Shown piece after piece: positions 8,310 to 17,128 of a DNA stretch of 64,000 bases (position 1 is its first letter; each line of letters starts with the position of its first letter). Made by a program: the position numbers and the translations under genes. The notes beneath the pieces were generated by a model. The model was not told where the DNA came from. It made no database searches and was given only the letters and a program-made list of their open reading frames with translations. Source of the stretch: Pseudoroseomonas aestuarii (lineage in GTDB: Bacteria > Pseudomonadota > Alphaproteobacteria > Acetobacterales > Acetobacteraceae); the NCBI RefSeq assembly GCF_042651065.1, contig NZ_JBHSCH010000002.1:62001-126000 (forward strand), given 5' to 3'.

Positions 8310-10685
8310 ATGACCGAGACCACCCCCAAAGACACATTGCCGCCGCATGAGCGCATCGCCGTGGCCGGGCTTCGGCAACCGGCCTCGATCCATGTGGACC
8401 GCTGGGGCATCCCGCACCTGCGGGCGGAGAACGAGCACGACCTGTTCCTGGCGCAGGGCTTCAACGCGGCGCGCGACCGGCTCTGGCAGATCGACCTCTG
8501 GCGCAAGCGCGGCCTCGGCCTGCTCGCCGCCGATTTCGGCCCCGGCTACCTGGCGCAGGACCGCGCCTCCCGCCTGTTCCTCTACCGCGGCGACATCGAG
8601 GCGGAATTCGCCGCCTATGCGCCGGATGCACGCGCCATCTGCGAGGCCTTCGTGGCCGGCATCAACGCCTATGTGGCGCTGGTGGAGGCCGAGCCCGCCC
8701 GCCTGCCACCCGAGTTCCGCGCCATGGGCACGCGGCCGCAGCGCTGGGCGGCGGAGGATGTGGTGCGCATCCGCAGCCACAGCCTGACGCGCAACGCCCT
8801 CTCGGAGGTGATCCGCGCCATCATCCTCTCCCGCGCCGACCTCGCCACCGACCTGCTGCGCAAGAACCTGGAGCCGATGAAGGAGCCGGTGCGGGCGGAG
8901 GGGCTGGACCTCTCCACCCTCGGGGTCGAGGTGCTGACGCAGTTCAAGCTGGCCACCGCCGGCGTCACCTTCTCGGCCGAGCGCCTCGCCGCGCCGCTGG
9001 AGGATTGGCGCCGCTGGACGGGCGTGAGCGACCTCGGCGAGGTGGTGCAGGGCGCCGAGATGGAAGGCTCCAACAACTGGGCCATCCATGGCAGCCGCAC
9101 CGAGAGCGGCCGGCCGATCCTGGCCTCCGACCCGCACCGCGCCCATGCCGCGCCCTCGCTGCGCTACATCGTCCATCTGGAGGCGCCGGGCTTCAACGCC
9201 ATCGGCGCCGGCGAGCCGGGGGTGCCGGGCATCTCCATCGGCCACAACGGCACGGCGGCCTTCGCGCTGACCATCCATGGCGCGGACCAGGAGGATGTCT
9301 ATGTCTACGAGACGGCCGCCGACCTGCCGCGCCACTATCGCCACGCCGGCGGCTTCGAACCGATGGAGGTGGTGGAGGAACGCTTCGCGGTGAAGGGCGA
9401 GGCGGAGCAGGTGCTGGAGCTGTGCTTCACCCGGCACGGCCCCGTCATCGCCGAGGACCGCGCGGCGCGGCGGGCGGTGGCCATCCGCACCGTCTGGTCG
9501 CAGCCCGGCGCGGCGCCCTATCTCGGCAGCCTCTCCTCGATGCGGGCGCGCAGCCTGGCGGAGTTCCGCGAGGCGCTGCGCCGCTGGGGCACGCCCTCGG
9601 TCAACAAGGTCTATGCCGATGTCGGGGGCACGGTAGCCTGGGCGCCGGCCGGCTTCGCGCCGCAGCGGCCGAACTGGGACGGGCTGCTGCCCGTGCCGGG
9701 CGATGGCAGCCACGAATGGTCCGGCCTGCTGGACCCGGCGGAATACCCCTGGCGGGTGGACCCGCTGGAGGGCTTCGTGCACAGCGCCAACGAGCAGAAC
9801 ATGCCCGCCGACTGGCCGCATGCGCGGAAGACCTTCGGCTATGAGTGGACCGAGGCCTCCCGCGCCCGCCGCATCCGCGAGGCGCTGACGCGCGGCCCGC
9901 TGCTGACGCTGGCCGATTCCACCGACCTGCAGACGGATGTCACCTCCCTGCCCGCCCGCCGCCTCTGCGCCCTGCTGCTCTCCCTGCCGCGCGGGCGCGA
10001 GCCGGAGCTGTGGGCCGCGCGTGCCCTGCTGGAGGAATGGGACCACCGGCTGGAGGCGGACAGCGCCGCCGCCGCGCTGTTCGAGGTGTTCGTCACCAAG
10101 CACCTGAAGCCGCGCCTGCTGGCGGCGCTGGTGCCGGATGCCACGCTGCGCCCGCTGCTGCTGCCGCAGGACATGGAGAGCCTGCTGCGCGCCGTGGAGC
10201 AGCCCGATGCCCGGCTCGGCCCCGACCCGGCCCGCGCGCGCGACGCGCTGCTGACCGAATGTCTGCTCGCCGCCTTCCGCGACTGCGAGGCGCGCATGGG
10301 CGTCTCCCCGGCCGAGTGGCAGTGGGGCCGGCTGCACCAGGGCTATTTCAGCCACGCGCTGATGGGCGTGGCGCCGGAGGCGGGCAACCTCGATGTCGGC
10401 CCCTTCCCCGTCGGCGGCAGCGCCTCGACGCCGATGCACACCGGCTACCGCCCCTCCGATTTCCGCTGCACCTACGGCGCCTCGGTCCGGCTGGTGATGG
10501 ATGTCGGCGAATGGGACAACAGCCTCTGCATCAACGCGCCGGGCCAGTCGGGCGACCCGGCCTCGCCGCATTACGCCGATCTCGCGCCCCACTGGGCGCG
10601 GGGCGAGTATGTGCCCCTGCTCTATTCGCGCGCGGCGGTGGACGCGATGGAGATGCAGCGCATCGAGCTGGTCCCCGCCGGCTGA
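8310..10685 (+). CDS. Penicillin acylase family protein (N-terminal nucleophile hydrolase)
   Basis: A 791-residue precursor of the penicillin amidase family, enzymes that hydrolyse N-acyl amide bonds (beta-lactam side chains, acyl-homoserine lactones, other N-acyl compounds). The alpha part opens with HVDRWGIPHLRAENEHDLFLAQGF. The self-processing site is visible: Gly253-Ser254 in the GSNNWAIHG motif, where Ser254 would become the nucleophile of the beta chain. SDPHRAHAAPSLRYIVHL and ISIGHNGTAAFALT follow, as in the family. No signal peptide is evident, which is unusual because many relatives are periplasmic. It lies downstream of the IclR gene on the same strand. Confidence 0.9.
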   Translation: MTETTPKDTLPPHERIAVAGLRQPASIHVDRWGIPHLRAENEHDLFLAQGFNAARDRLWQIDLWRKRGLGLLAADFGPGYLAQDRASRLFLYRGDIEAEFAAYAPDARAICEAFVAGINAYVALVEAEPARLPPEFRAMGTRPQRWAAEDVVRIRSHSLTRNALSEVIRAIILSRADLATDLLRKNLEPMKEPVRAEGLDLSTLGVEVLTQFKLATAGVTFSAERLAAPLEDWRRWTGVSDLGEVVQGAEMEGSNNWAIHGSRTESGRPILASDPHRAHAAPSLRYIVHLEAPGFNAIGAGEPGVPGISIGHNGTAAFALTIHGADQEDVYVYETAADLPRHYRHAGGFEPMEVVEERFAVKGEAEQVLELCFTRHGPVIAEDRAARRAVAIRTVWSQPGAAPYLGSLSSMRARSLAEFREALRRWGTPSVNKVYADVGGTVAWAPAGFAPQRPNWDGLLPVPGDGSHEWSGLLDPAEYPWRVDPLEGFVHSANEQNMPADWPHARKTFGYEWTEASRARRIREALTRGPLLTLADSTDLQTDVTSLPARRLCALLLSLPRGREPELWAARALLEEWDHRLEADSAAAALFEVFVTKHLKPRLLAALVPDATLRPLLLPQDMESLLRAVEQPDARLGPDPARARDALLTECLLAAFRDCEARMGVSPAEWQWGRLHQGYFSHALMGVAPEAGNLDVGPFPVGGSASTPMHTGYRPSDFRCTYGASVRLVMDVGEWDNSLCINAPGQSGDPASPHYADLAPHWARGEYVPLLYSRAAVDAMEMQRIELVPAG

Positions 10686-10772
10686 GCCGGCAACCCGGGG
10701 CGCCGGGCGGCGTCTCTCCGTTGAGCGCGGCGCCCTGCCCGGGCGCCGCCCCGCCAGCAGGAGAGATGCCCG

Positions 10773-11750
10773 ATGCCCAGCCAACGCTTCGCCCCGCCCG
10801 GCCCGCTCGGCTTCGGCGGCGCGCCCCTCGGCGACATGTTCGACCGCGTGGACGAGGCCACCGCCGAGGCCAGCCTGGAGGCCGCCTGGGAAAGCGGCAT
10901 CCGCTACTACGACACCGCCCCGCATTATGGCGCCGGCCTCTCCGAGCACCGCTTCGGCGCCGTGCTGCGGGAGAAGCCGCGCGACGACTACGTGCTCTCC
11001 ACCAAGGTCGGCCGGCTGCTGGTGCCGAGCGTCGAGCCGGAGATCGGCGAGCCCTTCGTCAGCGGGCTGATGTTCCGCCGGCAGGTGGACTATTCCGCCG
11101 CCGCCGCCCGCCGCTCGGTGGAGGACAGCCTGCAGCGCATGGCGGTGGGGCGCATCGACATCGCCTATGTGCACGACCTCGCCCCCGACCACCTGGGCGA
11201 CGGCTATGACGAGGCCTTCCGCACCGCGCGCGATGGCGCCTTCCGCGAGCTGACCAGGATGCGGGAGGAGGGGCTGATCCGCGCCTGGGGCCTCGGCGTG
11301 AACCTGACCGAGCCCTGCGTTCGCGCCCTGAAGGAATCCGACCCCGACGTGTTCCTGCTCGCCGGCCGCTACAGCCTGCTGGACCTCTCGGGGCTGGAGG
11401 AGCTGTTCCCGCTCTGCGCCGGGCGCGGCGCGCACATCGTGGTGGGCGGCCCCTACAATTCCGGCCTGCTCGCCGGCGGCCGCAACTTCGACTACCAGGA
11501 AGCCGGCCCCGAGCAGGTGGCGGCGCGCGACCGCATGGCCGCCGTGGCGGCCGAGCATGGGGTGGACCTCAAGGCCGCCGCCCTGCAGTTCTGCGCCGCG
11601 CACCCGGTGGTGGCGTCGGTGATCCCCGGCGCCAAGCACCCTGACCGGGTGCGTCAGAACGCCGCGCTGATGAAGCAGGAGATCCCCGCCGCCTTCTGGG
11701 CCGCGCTGAAGGAGCAGGCCCTGCTGCCGCCGGACGCGCCCACGCCCTGA
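10773..11750 (+). CDS. Aldo/keto reductase
   Basis: A 325-residue TIM-barrel oxidoreductase of the aldo/keto reductase superfamily, NAD(P)H dependent and cytoplasmic. The family catalytic set is visible: Asp and Tyr in YYDTAPHYGAG, Lys in LSTKVGRLL, and His in IDIAYVHDLAPD. The first strand LGFGGAPLGDMF and the region VGGPYNSGLLAG resemble the D-threo-aldose 1-dehydrogenase / pyridoxal dehydrogenase branch, so sugar or pyridoxal oxidation is as likely as carbonyl reduction. A purine-rich GCAGGAGAGA lies upstream of ATG 10773. It follows the acylase gene with an 87-bp gap and may share its transcript. Confidence 0.88.
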   Translation: MPSQRFAPPGPLGFGGAPLGDMFDRVDEATAEASLEAAWESGIRYYDTAPHYGAGLSEHRFGAVLREKPRDDYVLSTKVGRLLVPSVEPEIGEPFVSGLMFRRQVDYSAAAARRSVEDSLQRMAVGRIDIAYVHDLAPDHLGDGYDEAFRTARDGAFRELTRMREEGLIRAWGLGVNLTEPCVRALKESDPDVFLLAGRYSLLDLSGLEELFPLCAGRGAHIVVGGPYNSGLLAGGRNFDYQEAGPEQVAARDRMAAVAAEHGVDLKAAALQFCAAHPVVASVIPGAKHPDRVRQNAALMKQEIPAAFWAALKEQALLPPDAPTP

Positions 11751-11796
11751 GCCGGCGGGCGGGAAGCGGGAGGAGAGCCCCGCCTCCCCCGCCGCC

Positions 11797-12330
11797 TCAG
11801 ATGTCGAGCCCCGGCCGCCACAGCACCGGCGCCGGGTTGCTCACGCCCCGGATCGCCGCCTGCACCTCCGTCTCCAGCGCCGAGAGGAAGCGGGACTTGT
11901 CAGCGGCCGCCATCGGCGCCGGGCCGCGCGTGGTGGCGCCGATCTCCCGCAGGTGGCGCGCCACCTCGCGCCCCGCCAGGGCGCTGCCGATGTTGTCGGT
12001 GGTCCAGACGCGGCCATTGGGCGAGAGCGCCCGCGCGCCGCGCGCCAGGCAGCGCGAGGCCAGCGGGATATCGGCGGTGATGCAGAGATCCTGCCCGCGG
12101 ATGCGCTCGGCGATCCAGTCATCGGCGGCATCGGCGCCCTCGGCCACGATGACGCGGCGGATCCAGGGCACCTCCGGCAGGCGGATGCCCCGCGCGCCGT
12201 TGGAGACGACATGCACCACCAGGCCCAGCCGCCCGGCGACGCGGAACACCTCCTCGCGCACCGGGCAGGCATCGCCGTCGATCCAGATCTCCGGCGCCTT
12301 GGCATCCGGCTCAGTCATGGTGCCCACCAT
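11797..12330 (-). CDS. YaiI/YqxD family protein (UPF0178, DUF188)
   Basis: A 177-residue protein of the widespread DUF188 family, whose function is not established. The family signature is clear: WIDGDACPVREEVFRVA at the start, a central VAEGADAADDWIAERIR, DLCITADIPLA, and a C-terminal DKSRFLSALE. The fold resembles PIN-type nucleases, with conserved aspartates, but activity has not been assigned here. Two ATGs are possible (12330 and 12318); the upstream one is used, and neither has a strong ribosome site. The gene is convergent with the aldo/keto reductase gene. Confidence 0.88.
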   Translation of the reverse strand: MVGTMTEPDAKAPEIWIDGDACPVREEVFRVAGRLGLVVHVVSNGARGIRLPEVPWIRRVIVAEGADAADDWIAERIRGQDLCITADIPLASRCLARGARALSPNGRVWTTDNIGSALAGREVARHLREIGATTRGPAPMAAADKSRFLSALETEVQAAIRGVSNPAPVLWRPGLDI

Positions 12331-12458
12331 TCTTACATTGTCTCACATTGGACGTCCTGGAAACATTATTTTGATCGGACAATAAATTAATATCCCCTGT
12401 ATAAAAAATGGCAAAGCCGGCGGTTTTTCTGGAAACGCCGGCGGGTCCGGGGGAAAGC
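12331..12458 (+). promoter_or_regulatory. AT-rich upstream region of the large repeat protein gene
   Basis: From about 12330 to 12407 the sequence is sharply AT-rich for this genome (for example ACAATAAATTAATATCCCC and TATAAAAA), between two GC-rich genes. It must hold the promoter of the repeat protein and possibly that of the divergent yaiI-like gene. No confident -35/-10 pair with correct spacing could be assigned by eye. Confidence 0.4.
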
Positions 12459-15014
12459 ATGTCCATCAACACCACAACCTTCAATTTCCGTCTCACCGAG
12501 GCCACGATCCAGCGGAATGGCGGCGTGGTGACCGTGTGGGGGCCCGAGGGCGAGCCGGTGCGGGCCGCGGCCGGCGGGCGCTATGTGTTCACCGATGGCA
12601 CGGTGGACGACGCTGATGGCGACCTGCTGGTCGAGGACCTCCTGTACTACAGCCGCAACCATGATGTCTGGCTCTCCGGCGCCGATGCCGATACGCATTA
12701 TGCCAGCCAGGGCTGGCAGGAGGGCCGCGCCACCGGCGGGCTGTTCGACGCCCAGGCCTATCTGGCCGCCAACCCCGACGTGGCCGCCTCGGGCATCGAC
12801 CCGCTGACGCATTACCGCGTCTTCGGCTGGCGCGAGGGGCGCGACCCCTCCCCCTTCTTCGACACCGCCGCCTATCTCGCCGCCAACCCCGATGTCGCCG
12901 CCGCCGGCATCGACCCGCTGGAGCACTACATCGCCTTCGGCCGCTTCGAGGGGCGCTCCGCCACGCCGGGCGCGCTGGAGGTGCTGGGCTTCGACGCGGC
13001 GTTCTACCTGGAGCAGAACCCCGACGTCGCCCGCTCCGGCATGAACCCGCAGGAGCACTACGTGCTGTTCGGCCGCGCCGAGGGCCGTGCCGCCAACGCG
13101 GTGTTCGACCGCGACCACTACCTGGCGCAGAACCCCGACGTCGCCGCCAGCGGGATGGACCCGCTGGAGCATTACCTGCGCTTCGGCTGGCGCGAGCAGC
13201 GCAGCCCCTCGGCCGGGTTCGACGGCGGCAAGTATCTGGCCGACAACCTGGACGTGGCCGAGGCCGGCGTGAACCCGATGCTGCACTACCTGATGCACGG
13301 CCTGGGCGAGGCGCGCGCCGCGCGGCCGGTGCACGAGGCGCCGGCCGACCTCAGCCTCTCCGCGCTGGCGCTGGAGGAGGCGCGGCCGGGCGCGGCGGTG
13401 GGCACCGTCTGTGCGCGGGACCCCGATGGCGACGGCCTCACCTACAGCGTGGATGACGACCGCTTCGAGGTGGCCGGAACCCTGCTGAAGCTGAAGGATG
13501 GCATCGCTGTCGATTTCGAGGCCGAGCCGGTGCTGTGCCTCGCTTTGACCGCCACCGATTCCAGCGGCCTGTCCGTCACCCGCCGCTTCGAGCTGGCGGT
13601 GCGCGACGTCAACGAGGCCCCCGCCGCCCCCACCCTCTCCCCTGTGCCGCTCTACGAGAACCTGCCCGGCGCCAATCTGGGCCGGCTCTCCGCCGCCGAC
13701 CCGGATGCGGGCGACAGCCTCTGCTTCAGCACGGCGGATGAGCGCTTCGAGGTGGTGGACGGCAACCTGCTGCGGCTGCGGGAGGGCGTCTCCCTCGACT
13801 TCGAGACCGAGGCCGGGATTGCCGTGCTGGTGCGGGCGACGGACAGCCACGGGCTGTGGACGGAGCGCAGCCTCGCCGTGCCGGTGCTGGACGCCAACGA
13901 CTCGCCCCGCGACATCCGCCTGAGCGGCTTCTCGCTGCGCGAGAACGAGGCCGGCGCGGTGGTCGGCACGCTGACGGCGGTCGACCCCGATGCCGGCGAC
14001 ACGCACCGCTTCCGCGTCGATGACGAGCGCTTCGAGGTGGCCGGCAACCTGCTGAAGCTGAAGGACGGCATCGCGCTGGACCACGAGGCCGCCGCCACAC
14101 TGCACCTGCGGGTCACCGCCACCGACCATGACGGCCAGGGGCTTTCCGTCACCACCCCCTTCACCCTCACCGTGTGCGACGTGCCGGAAGCCCCCGTCTT
14201 CGGCGGCACCGGCACCGGGACGGTCATCGAGGACGACGAATCCATCACCTATGGCAGGCTGACCGTCACCGACCCCGATGCCGGCCAGTCCTCCTTCCGC
14301 GAGGCGGTCCTGGAGAGCGCCTATGGCACCCTCTCCATCGACCGGGAGGGCGACTGGATCTACATCTTCGACGGCCACGACCGGCCCGAGGTGCAGGCGC
14401 TGAAGGCGGGCGAGAGCCTGCTGGATGTCCTCACCGTCCAGTCGGCCGACGGGACGGAGACGCAGATCACCGTCACCATCGCCGGCGCGGACGAGCAGCC
14501 GGGCATCGACTTCACCTTCGAGGACGGGCTGCAGGGCTGGGAGAGCTTCGGCACGGTGTTCGACGTCAACGACCTCAGCGTGGCCGAGGTGCTCATGTCG
14601 GCCCTGCCGGACGCGGCGCCGGAGAACGACCTGGCCGGGCTGACCGCCTTCTTCGGCGGCGCCGAGATCGGCCTGCCCATGCCGCTGCATTCGGAGGCGT
14701 CGGGCATCCGGACGACGGTGCAGCTCGAGGCGGGCCAGGTCGTCTCCTTCGACATGTGGCTGGTGAACGAGCTGGCCGGGGCGCCGGAAGGCTATGAGTG
14801 CCTGGCGCTGATCTCGCTGCAGAACGAGGCGCACGCCCAGATCTACGGCTTCAGCGACACCGGGCAGCAGTGGAGCAACATCTACTTCACGGTGGAGGAG
14901 AGCGGGACCTACCAGCTTGGCTTCGCCGCGCTGCTCTATTCCGACCAGGAAGAGCCGGCCTTCGGCCTCGCCGATCTCTGGCTGGACAACGTCCGCTTCT
15001 CCGATCCGCTCTGA
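12459..15014 (+). CDS. Large repeat protein: NPDVA-type repeats, cadherin-like and VCBS domains
   Basis: An 851-residue acidic protein, probably at the cell surface or secreted. Residues ~60-290 hold five clear ~35-residue repeats of the form FD..YLA.NPDVA..G..P..HY..FG..EGR, preceded by one degenerate copy. Three cadherin-like domains follow (~295-580), each with an RFEVA...LLKLKDGI core and closing ATD and DVNEAP-like linkers. A VCBS-type domain (~580-680) and a distinct C-terminal domain opening FTFEDGLQGWESFG, resembling carbohydrate-binding modules, complete it. No signal peptide or RTX nonapeptides are seen, so type I secretion is only a guess. ATG 12459 has a GGGGGAAAG ribosome site; ATG 12408 has none and would add 17 residues. 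Confidence 0.8.
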   Translation: MSINTTTFNFRLTEATIQRNGGVVTVWGPEGEPVRAAAGGRYVFTDGTVDDADGDLLVEDLLYYSRNHDVWLSGADADTHYASQGWQEGRATGGLFDAQAYLAANPDVAASGIDPLTHYRVFGWREGRDPSPFFDTAAYLAANPDVAAAGIDPLEHYIAFGRFEGRSATPGALEVLGFDAAFYLEQNPDVARSGMNPQEHYVLFGRAEGRAANAVFDRDHYLAQNPDVAASGMDPLEHYLRFGWREQRSPSAGFDGGKYLADNLDVAEAGVNPMLHYLMHGLGEARAARPVHEAPADLSLSALALEEARPGAAVGTVCARDPDGDGLTYSVDDDRFEVAGTLLKLKDGIAVDFEAEPVLCLALTATDSSGLSVTRRFELAVRDVNEAPAAPTLSPVPLYENLPGANLGRLSAADPDAGDSLCFSTADERFEVVDGNLLRLREGVSLDFETEAGIAVLVRATDSHGLWTERSLAVPVLDANDSPRDIRLSGFSLRENEAGAVVGTLTAVDPDAGDTHRFRVDDERFEVAGNLLKLKDGIALDHEAAATLHLRVTATDHDGQGLSVTTPFTLTVCDVPEAPVFGGTGTGTVIEDDESITYGRLTVTDPDAGQSSFREAVLESAYGTLSIDREGDWIYIFDGHDRPEVQALKAGESLLDVLTVQSADGTETQITVTIAGADEQPGIDFTFEDGLQGWESFGTVFDVNDLSVAEVLMSALPDAAPENDLAGLTAFFGGAEIGLPMPLHSEASGIRTTVQLEAGQVVSFDMWLVNELAGAPEGYECLALISLQNEAHAQIYGFSDTGQQWSNIYFTVEESGTYQLGFAALLYSDQEEPAFGLADLWLDNVRFSDPL
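12640..13320 (+). repeat. Tandem coding repeats (~35 codons each) of the NPDVA type
   Basis: Five clear copies and one degenerate first copy of a ~100-110 bp unit encode the motif YLAxNPDVA, a G-x-x-P-L-x-HY core and an FGWREGR-like end. Copies differ at many silent and replacement sites, so this is an old protein repeat and not a recent DNA expansion. The last copy has diverged most (DNLDVA, HGLGEAR). Confidence 0.75.
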
Positions 15015-15029
15015 GCGGTTGCGGAGCAA

Positions 15030-15063
15030 GGCGGGGCCGGGAGGCCATTTTCCCGGCCCCGCC
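15030..15063. terminator. Bidirectional stem-loop between convergent genes
   Basis: A perfect 13-bp inverted repeat: left arm GGCGGGGCCGGGA (15030-15042), loop of 8 bases, right arm TCCCGGCCCCGCC (15051-15063). It lies between the end of the repeat protein gene (15014) and the end of the M20 hydrolase gene (15067), so it can serve both. There is no T-run on either side. Confidence 0.65.
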
Positions 15064-15066
15064 GGT

Positions 15067-16365
15067 TCAGCCGGCGGCCTCGCGCAGCCAGTGCGCCACC
15101 ACGGCGCAGCCTTCGGCGAAATCCTCCATCCGCATTGCCTCGTGCGGATTGTGGCTGCCATTCTGGTTGCGCACAAACAGCATGGCCGCCGGGATGCCGG
15201 CGGCGCCGAAGGCCGCCGCGTCATGCCCGCCGCCCGAGGCCATCTCGCGGTGGCGCACGCCGGCCGCCTCCGCCGCGCGGGCCAGGCCGGCGCGGATGCC
15301 GGCATCCATGGGCGAGGCCAGCGAGCCGGTCTCGGCCCCCAGCTCGAAGCGCACGCCGCGGCGGGCCTCGATCTCCGGCACCTTGCGGGCGAGCGCCGCG
15401 AAGATGGCGTCCACGCTGGCCGGGTTCACGCTGCGCACGTCCAGCATGAAGGTGGCCTCGCCGGGAATCTTGGTGAAGCCTGCCTCCGCCGTGGTGGCCA
15501 GGGTGCAGAAGGTGACGACGAGGGTGTGGCCCCGCGCCTCCAGCAGCGCCCACTCCTCGTCGAGCGCCACCGCCAGCTCGGCGAGCGCGATGGCCGCGTC
15601 CCGCCGGTAGCGGCGCGGCGTGCCGCCCGAATGGTTGTACTCGCCGAGCACCCGCCCCTGGCGCAGCCGCCGGCTGCCGGGGATGCCGGTGACGATGGCC
15701 ACCGGGATGCGCTCCGCATCCAGCACCGGCCCCTGCTCGATGTGCAGCTCGAGGAAGGCGGCGGTGTTCTCCGGCGTCAGCACGCGCTCGCCGCGCGCGG
15801 CGAAGTCGGGGTCGAAGCCTTCCTCGCGCATATGCTCGGCGAGCGTCCGGCCGCTGTCCTGGCGCTTCACCTGAAGCTCCTCGGGCTTCAGCCGGCCCAG
15901 CGCGCCGCGACTGCCGGGGTAGGAGGTGGGGAACCAGGCCCCCGCCTCCTCCGCCCGCGTCGCCATCACCACGATGTCCCGCTCGGGCACGAAGCCCGCG
16001 CGCTTCAGCCCGGAGACGGCGGCGAGGCCGGCGAGCACACCCGCCGCGCCATCGAAGTTGCCGCCATTCGGCACGGAATCGAGATGGCTGCCGAGCAGCA
16101 CGCGCGGCGCCGCCCGGTCCCGCCCCGGCAGGGTCATGTAGAGGTTGCCCACCGGGTCGGCGGTCACCTCCAGCCCCAGCGCCTCCGCCTCGCGCCGGGC
16201 CAGCGCATGGGCCATGCGCTCGCCGGGGCCATAGGCCTCACGCGTCACGCCCTCGCCGTCGCGGCTCTTCTCCCGCAGCTCGTCGAACATGCGGGCGGCG
16301 AGGTCGACATCCGGCACCAGGTTCAGTCGGGCAGCCGTATCAGACACAGCGGACGGCCCCGCCAT
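15067..16365 (-). CDS. M20 family hydrolase, hydantoinase/carbamoylase type
   Basis: A 432-residue metallo-amidohydrolase of the N-carbamoyl-L-amino-acid hydrolase / allantoate amidohydrolase / ureidoglycolate branch. Zinc-binding elements are visible: LGSHLDSVPNGGNFDGAAGV (His and bridging Asp), TRAEEAGAWF (acidic pair), ELHIEQGPVLD, and a C-terminal GSHNPHEAM. The substrate would be an N-carbamoyl or ureido compound in the cytoplasm. The start overlaps the 3' end of the SDR gene; ATG 16365 is given, and GTG 16347 (opening VSDTAARLN, with a GGCGGGG upstream) is an equally good candidate. It is in one operon with the SDR gene. Confidence 0.87.
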   Translation of the reverse strand: MAGPSAVSDTAARLNLVPDVDLAARMFDELREKSRDGEGVTREAYGPGERMAHALARREAEALGLEVTADPVGNLYMTLPGRDRAAPRVLLGSHLDSVPNGGNFDGAAGVLAGLAAVSGLKRAGFVPERDIVVMATRAEEAGAWFPTSYPGSRGALGRLKPEELQVKRQDSGRTLAEHMREEGFDPDFAARGERVLTPENTAAFLELHIEQGPVLDAERIPVAIVTGIPGSRRLRQGRVLGEYNHSGGTPRRYRRDAAIALAELAVALDEEWALLEARGHTLVVTFCTLATTAEAGFTKIPGEATFMLDVRSVNPASVDAIFAALARKVPEIEARRGVRFELGAETGSLASPMDAGIRAGLARAAEAAGVRHREMASGGGHDAAAFGAAGIPAAMLFVRNQNGSHNPHEAMRMEDFAEGCAVVAHWLREAAG

Positions 16366-17128
16366 CCATGATGTGGATGCGGCCCGTGGTATAGGCGGCC
16401 TTGTCGGAGGCGAGGAAGGCGGCCATCGGGCCGAACTCCGGCGGCTCGCCATAGCGGCCGGCGGGGATGGCGGCGGAGCGCTCGGCCACCAGCGCCTCGA
16501 TGCTCTTGCCGGTCTTGGCGGCCACGGCGGCCAGCGTCTCCGCCGTGCGGTCGGTGGCGAAGGCGCCGGGGGCCAGGATGTTGCAGGTGATGCCCTCGCC
16601 CGCCAGCTCGGCCGAGAGGGTCTTGTTCCAGCCGACGATCGAGGCGCGCAGCGTGTTGGAGAGCGCCAGGCCCGGCAGCGGCTGCACCATGCCGGTGGAG
16701 CCCACCGCCAGGATGCGGCCCCACTTCTGCTCGCGCATCGCCGGGATCAGCCGGTTGGCGATGCGGATGGGCGAGAGGACGATGCGCTGGAACCAGGTGA
16801 TCAGGTCCTCCTGCTTCATCTCCAGCGCCGAGCAGGTCGGCGGGCCGCCATGGTTCAGCACCAGGATGTCCACGCCGCCCAGCGCCGCCACGGCGGCGTC
16901 GGCCAGCCGGTCCATCTGCGCGCCCTCGGCCACGTCGGCCGGGATGCCCACCGCCTTCGGCGCGCCGAGCGCCTGCAGCTCGGCCGCCACGCGGTCGAGG
17001 CTCTCCTGGCTGCGGCCGGAGACGGCCACCGCCACCCCCTCCGCCGCCAGCGCATCGGCGATCGAACGGCCGAGGCCCTTCGAGGCCCCCATCACCAGGG
17101 CGCGACGCCCGCTCAGACCGAGATCCAT
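16340..17128 (-). CDS. SDR family oxidoreductase with atypical active site
   Basis: A 262-residue short-chain dehydrogenase/reductase. The nucleotide site is regular: ALVMGASKGLGRSIA at residues 10-24, and LVLNHGGPP in place of the usual NNAG. The catalytic Ser is present in AVGSTGMVQ, but the expected Tyr-x-x-x-Lys is replaced by a stretch reading LALSNTLRASIVGW, where Ser and Arg occupy the Tyr and Lys positions. The C-terminal AYTTGRIHIMDGGAVR is normal. This LSN-type substitution recurs in a recognised SDR subgroup, so the gene is intact, but ordinary alcohol/ketone chemistry should not be assumed. It overlaps the downstream M20 hydrolase gene. Confidence 0.87.
   Translation of the reverse strand: MDLGLSGRRALVMGASKGLGRSIADALAAEGVAVAVSGRSQESLDRVAAELQALGAPKAVGIPADVAEGAQMDRLADAAVAALGGVDILVLNHGGPPTCSALEMKQEDLITWFQRIVLSPIRIANRLIPAMREQKWGRILAVGSTGMVQPLPGLALSNTLRASIVGWNKTLSAELAGEGITCNILAPGAFATDRTAETLAAVAAKTGKSIEALVAERSAAIPAGRYGEPPEFGPMAAFLASDKAAYTTGRIHIMDGGAVRCV

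Noticed and set aside
7971..11639. Long minus-strand open frame (1222 codons) across the acylase and reductase genes
   Set aside because: It overlaps confirmed plus-strand genes and the translated product is low-complexity Arg/Gly/Ala/His, as expected from antisense frames in high-GC DNA. No domain is seen.
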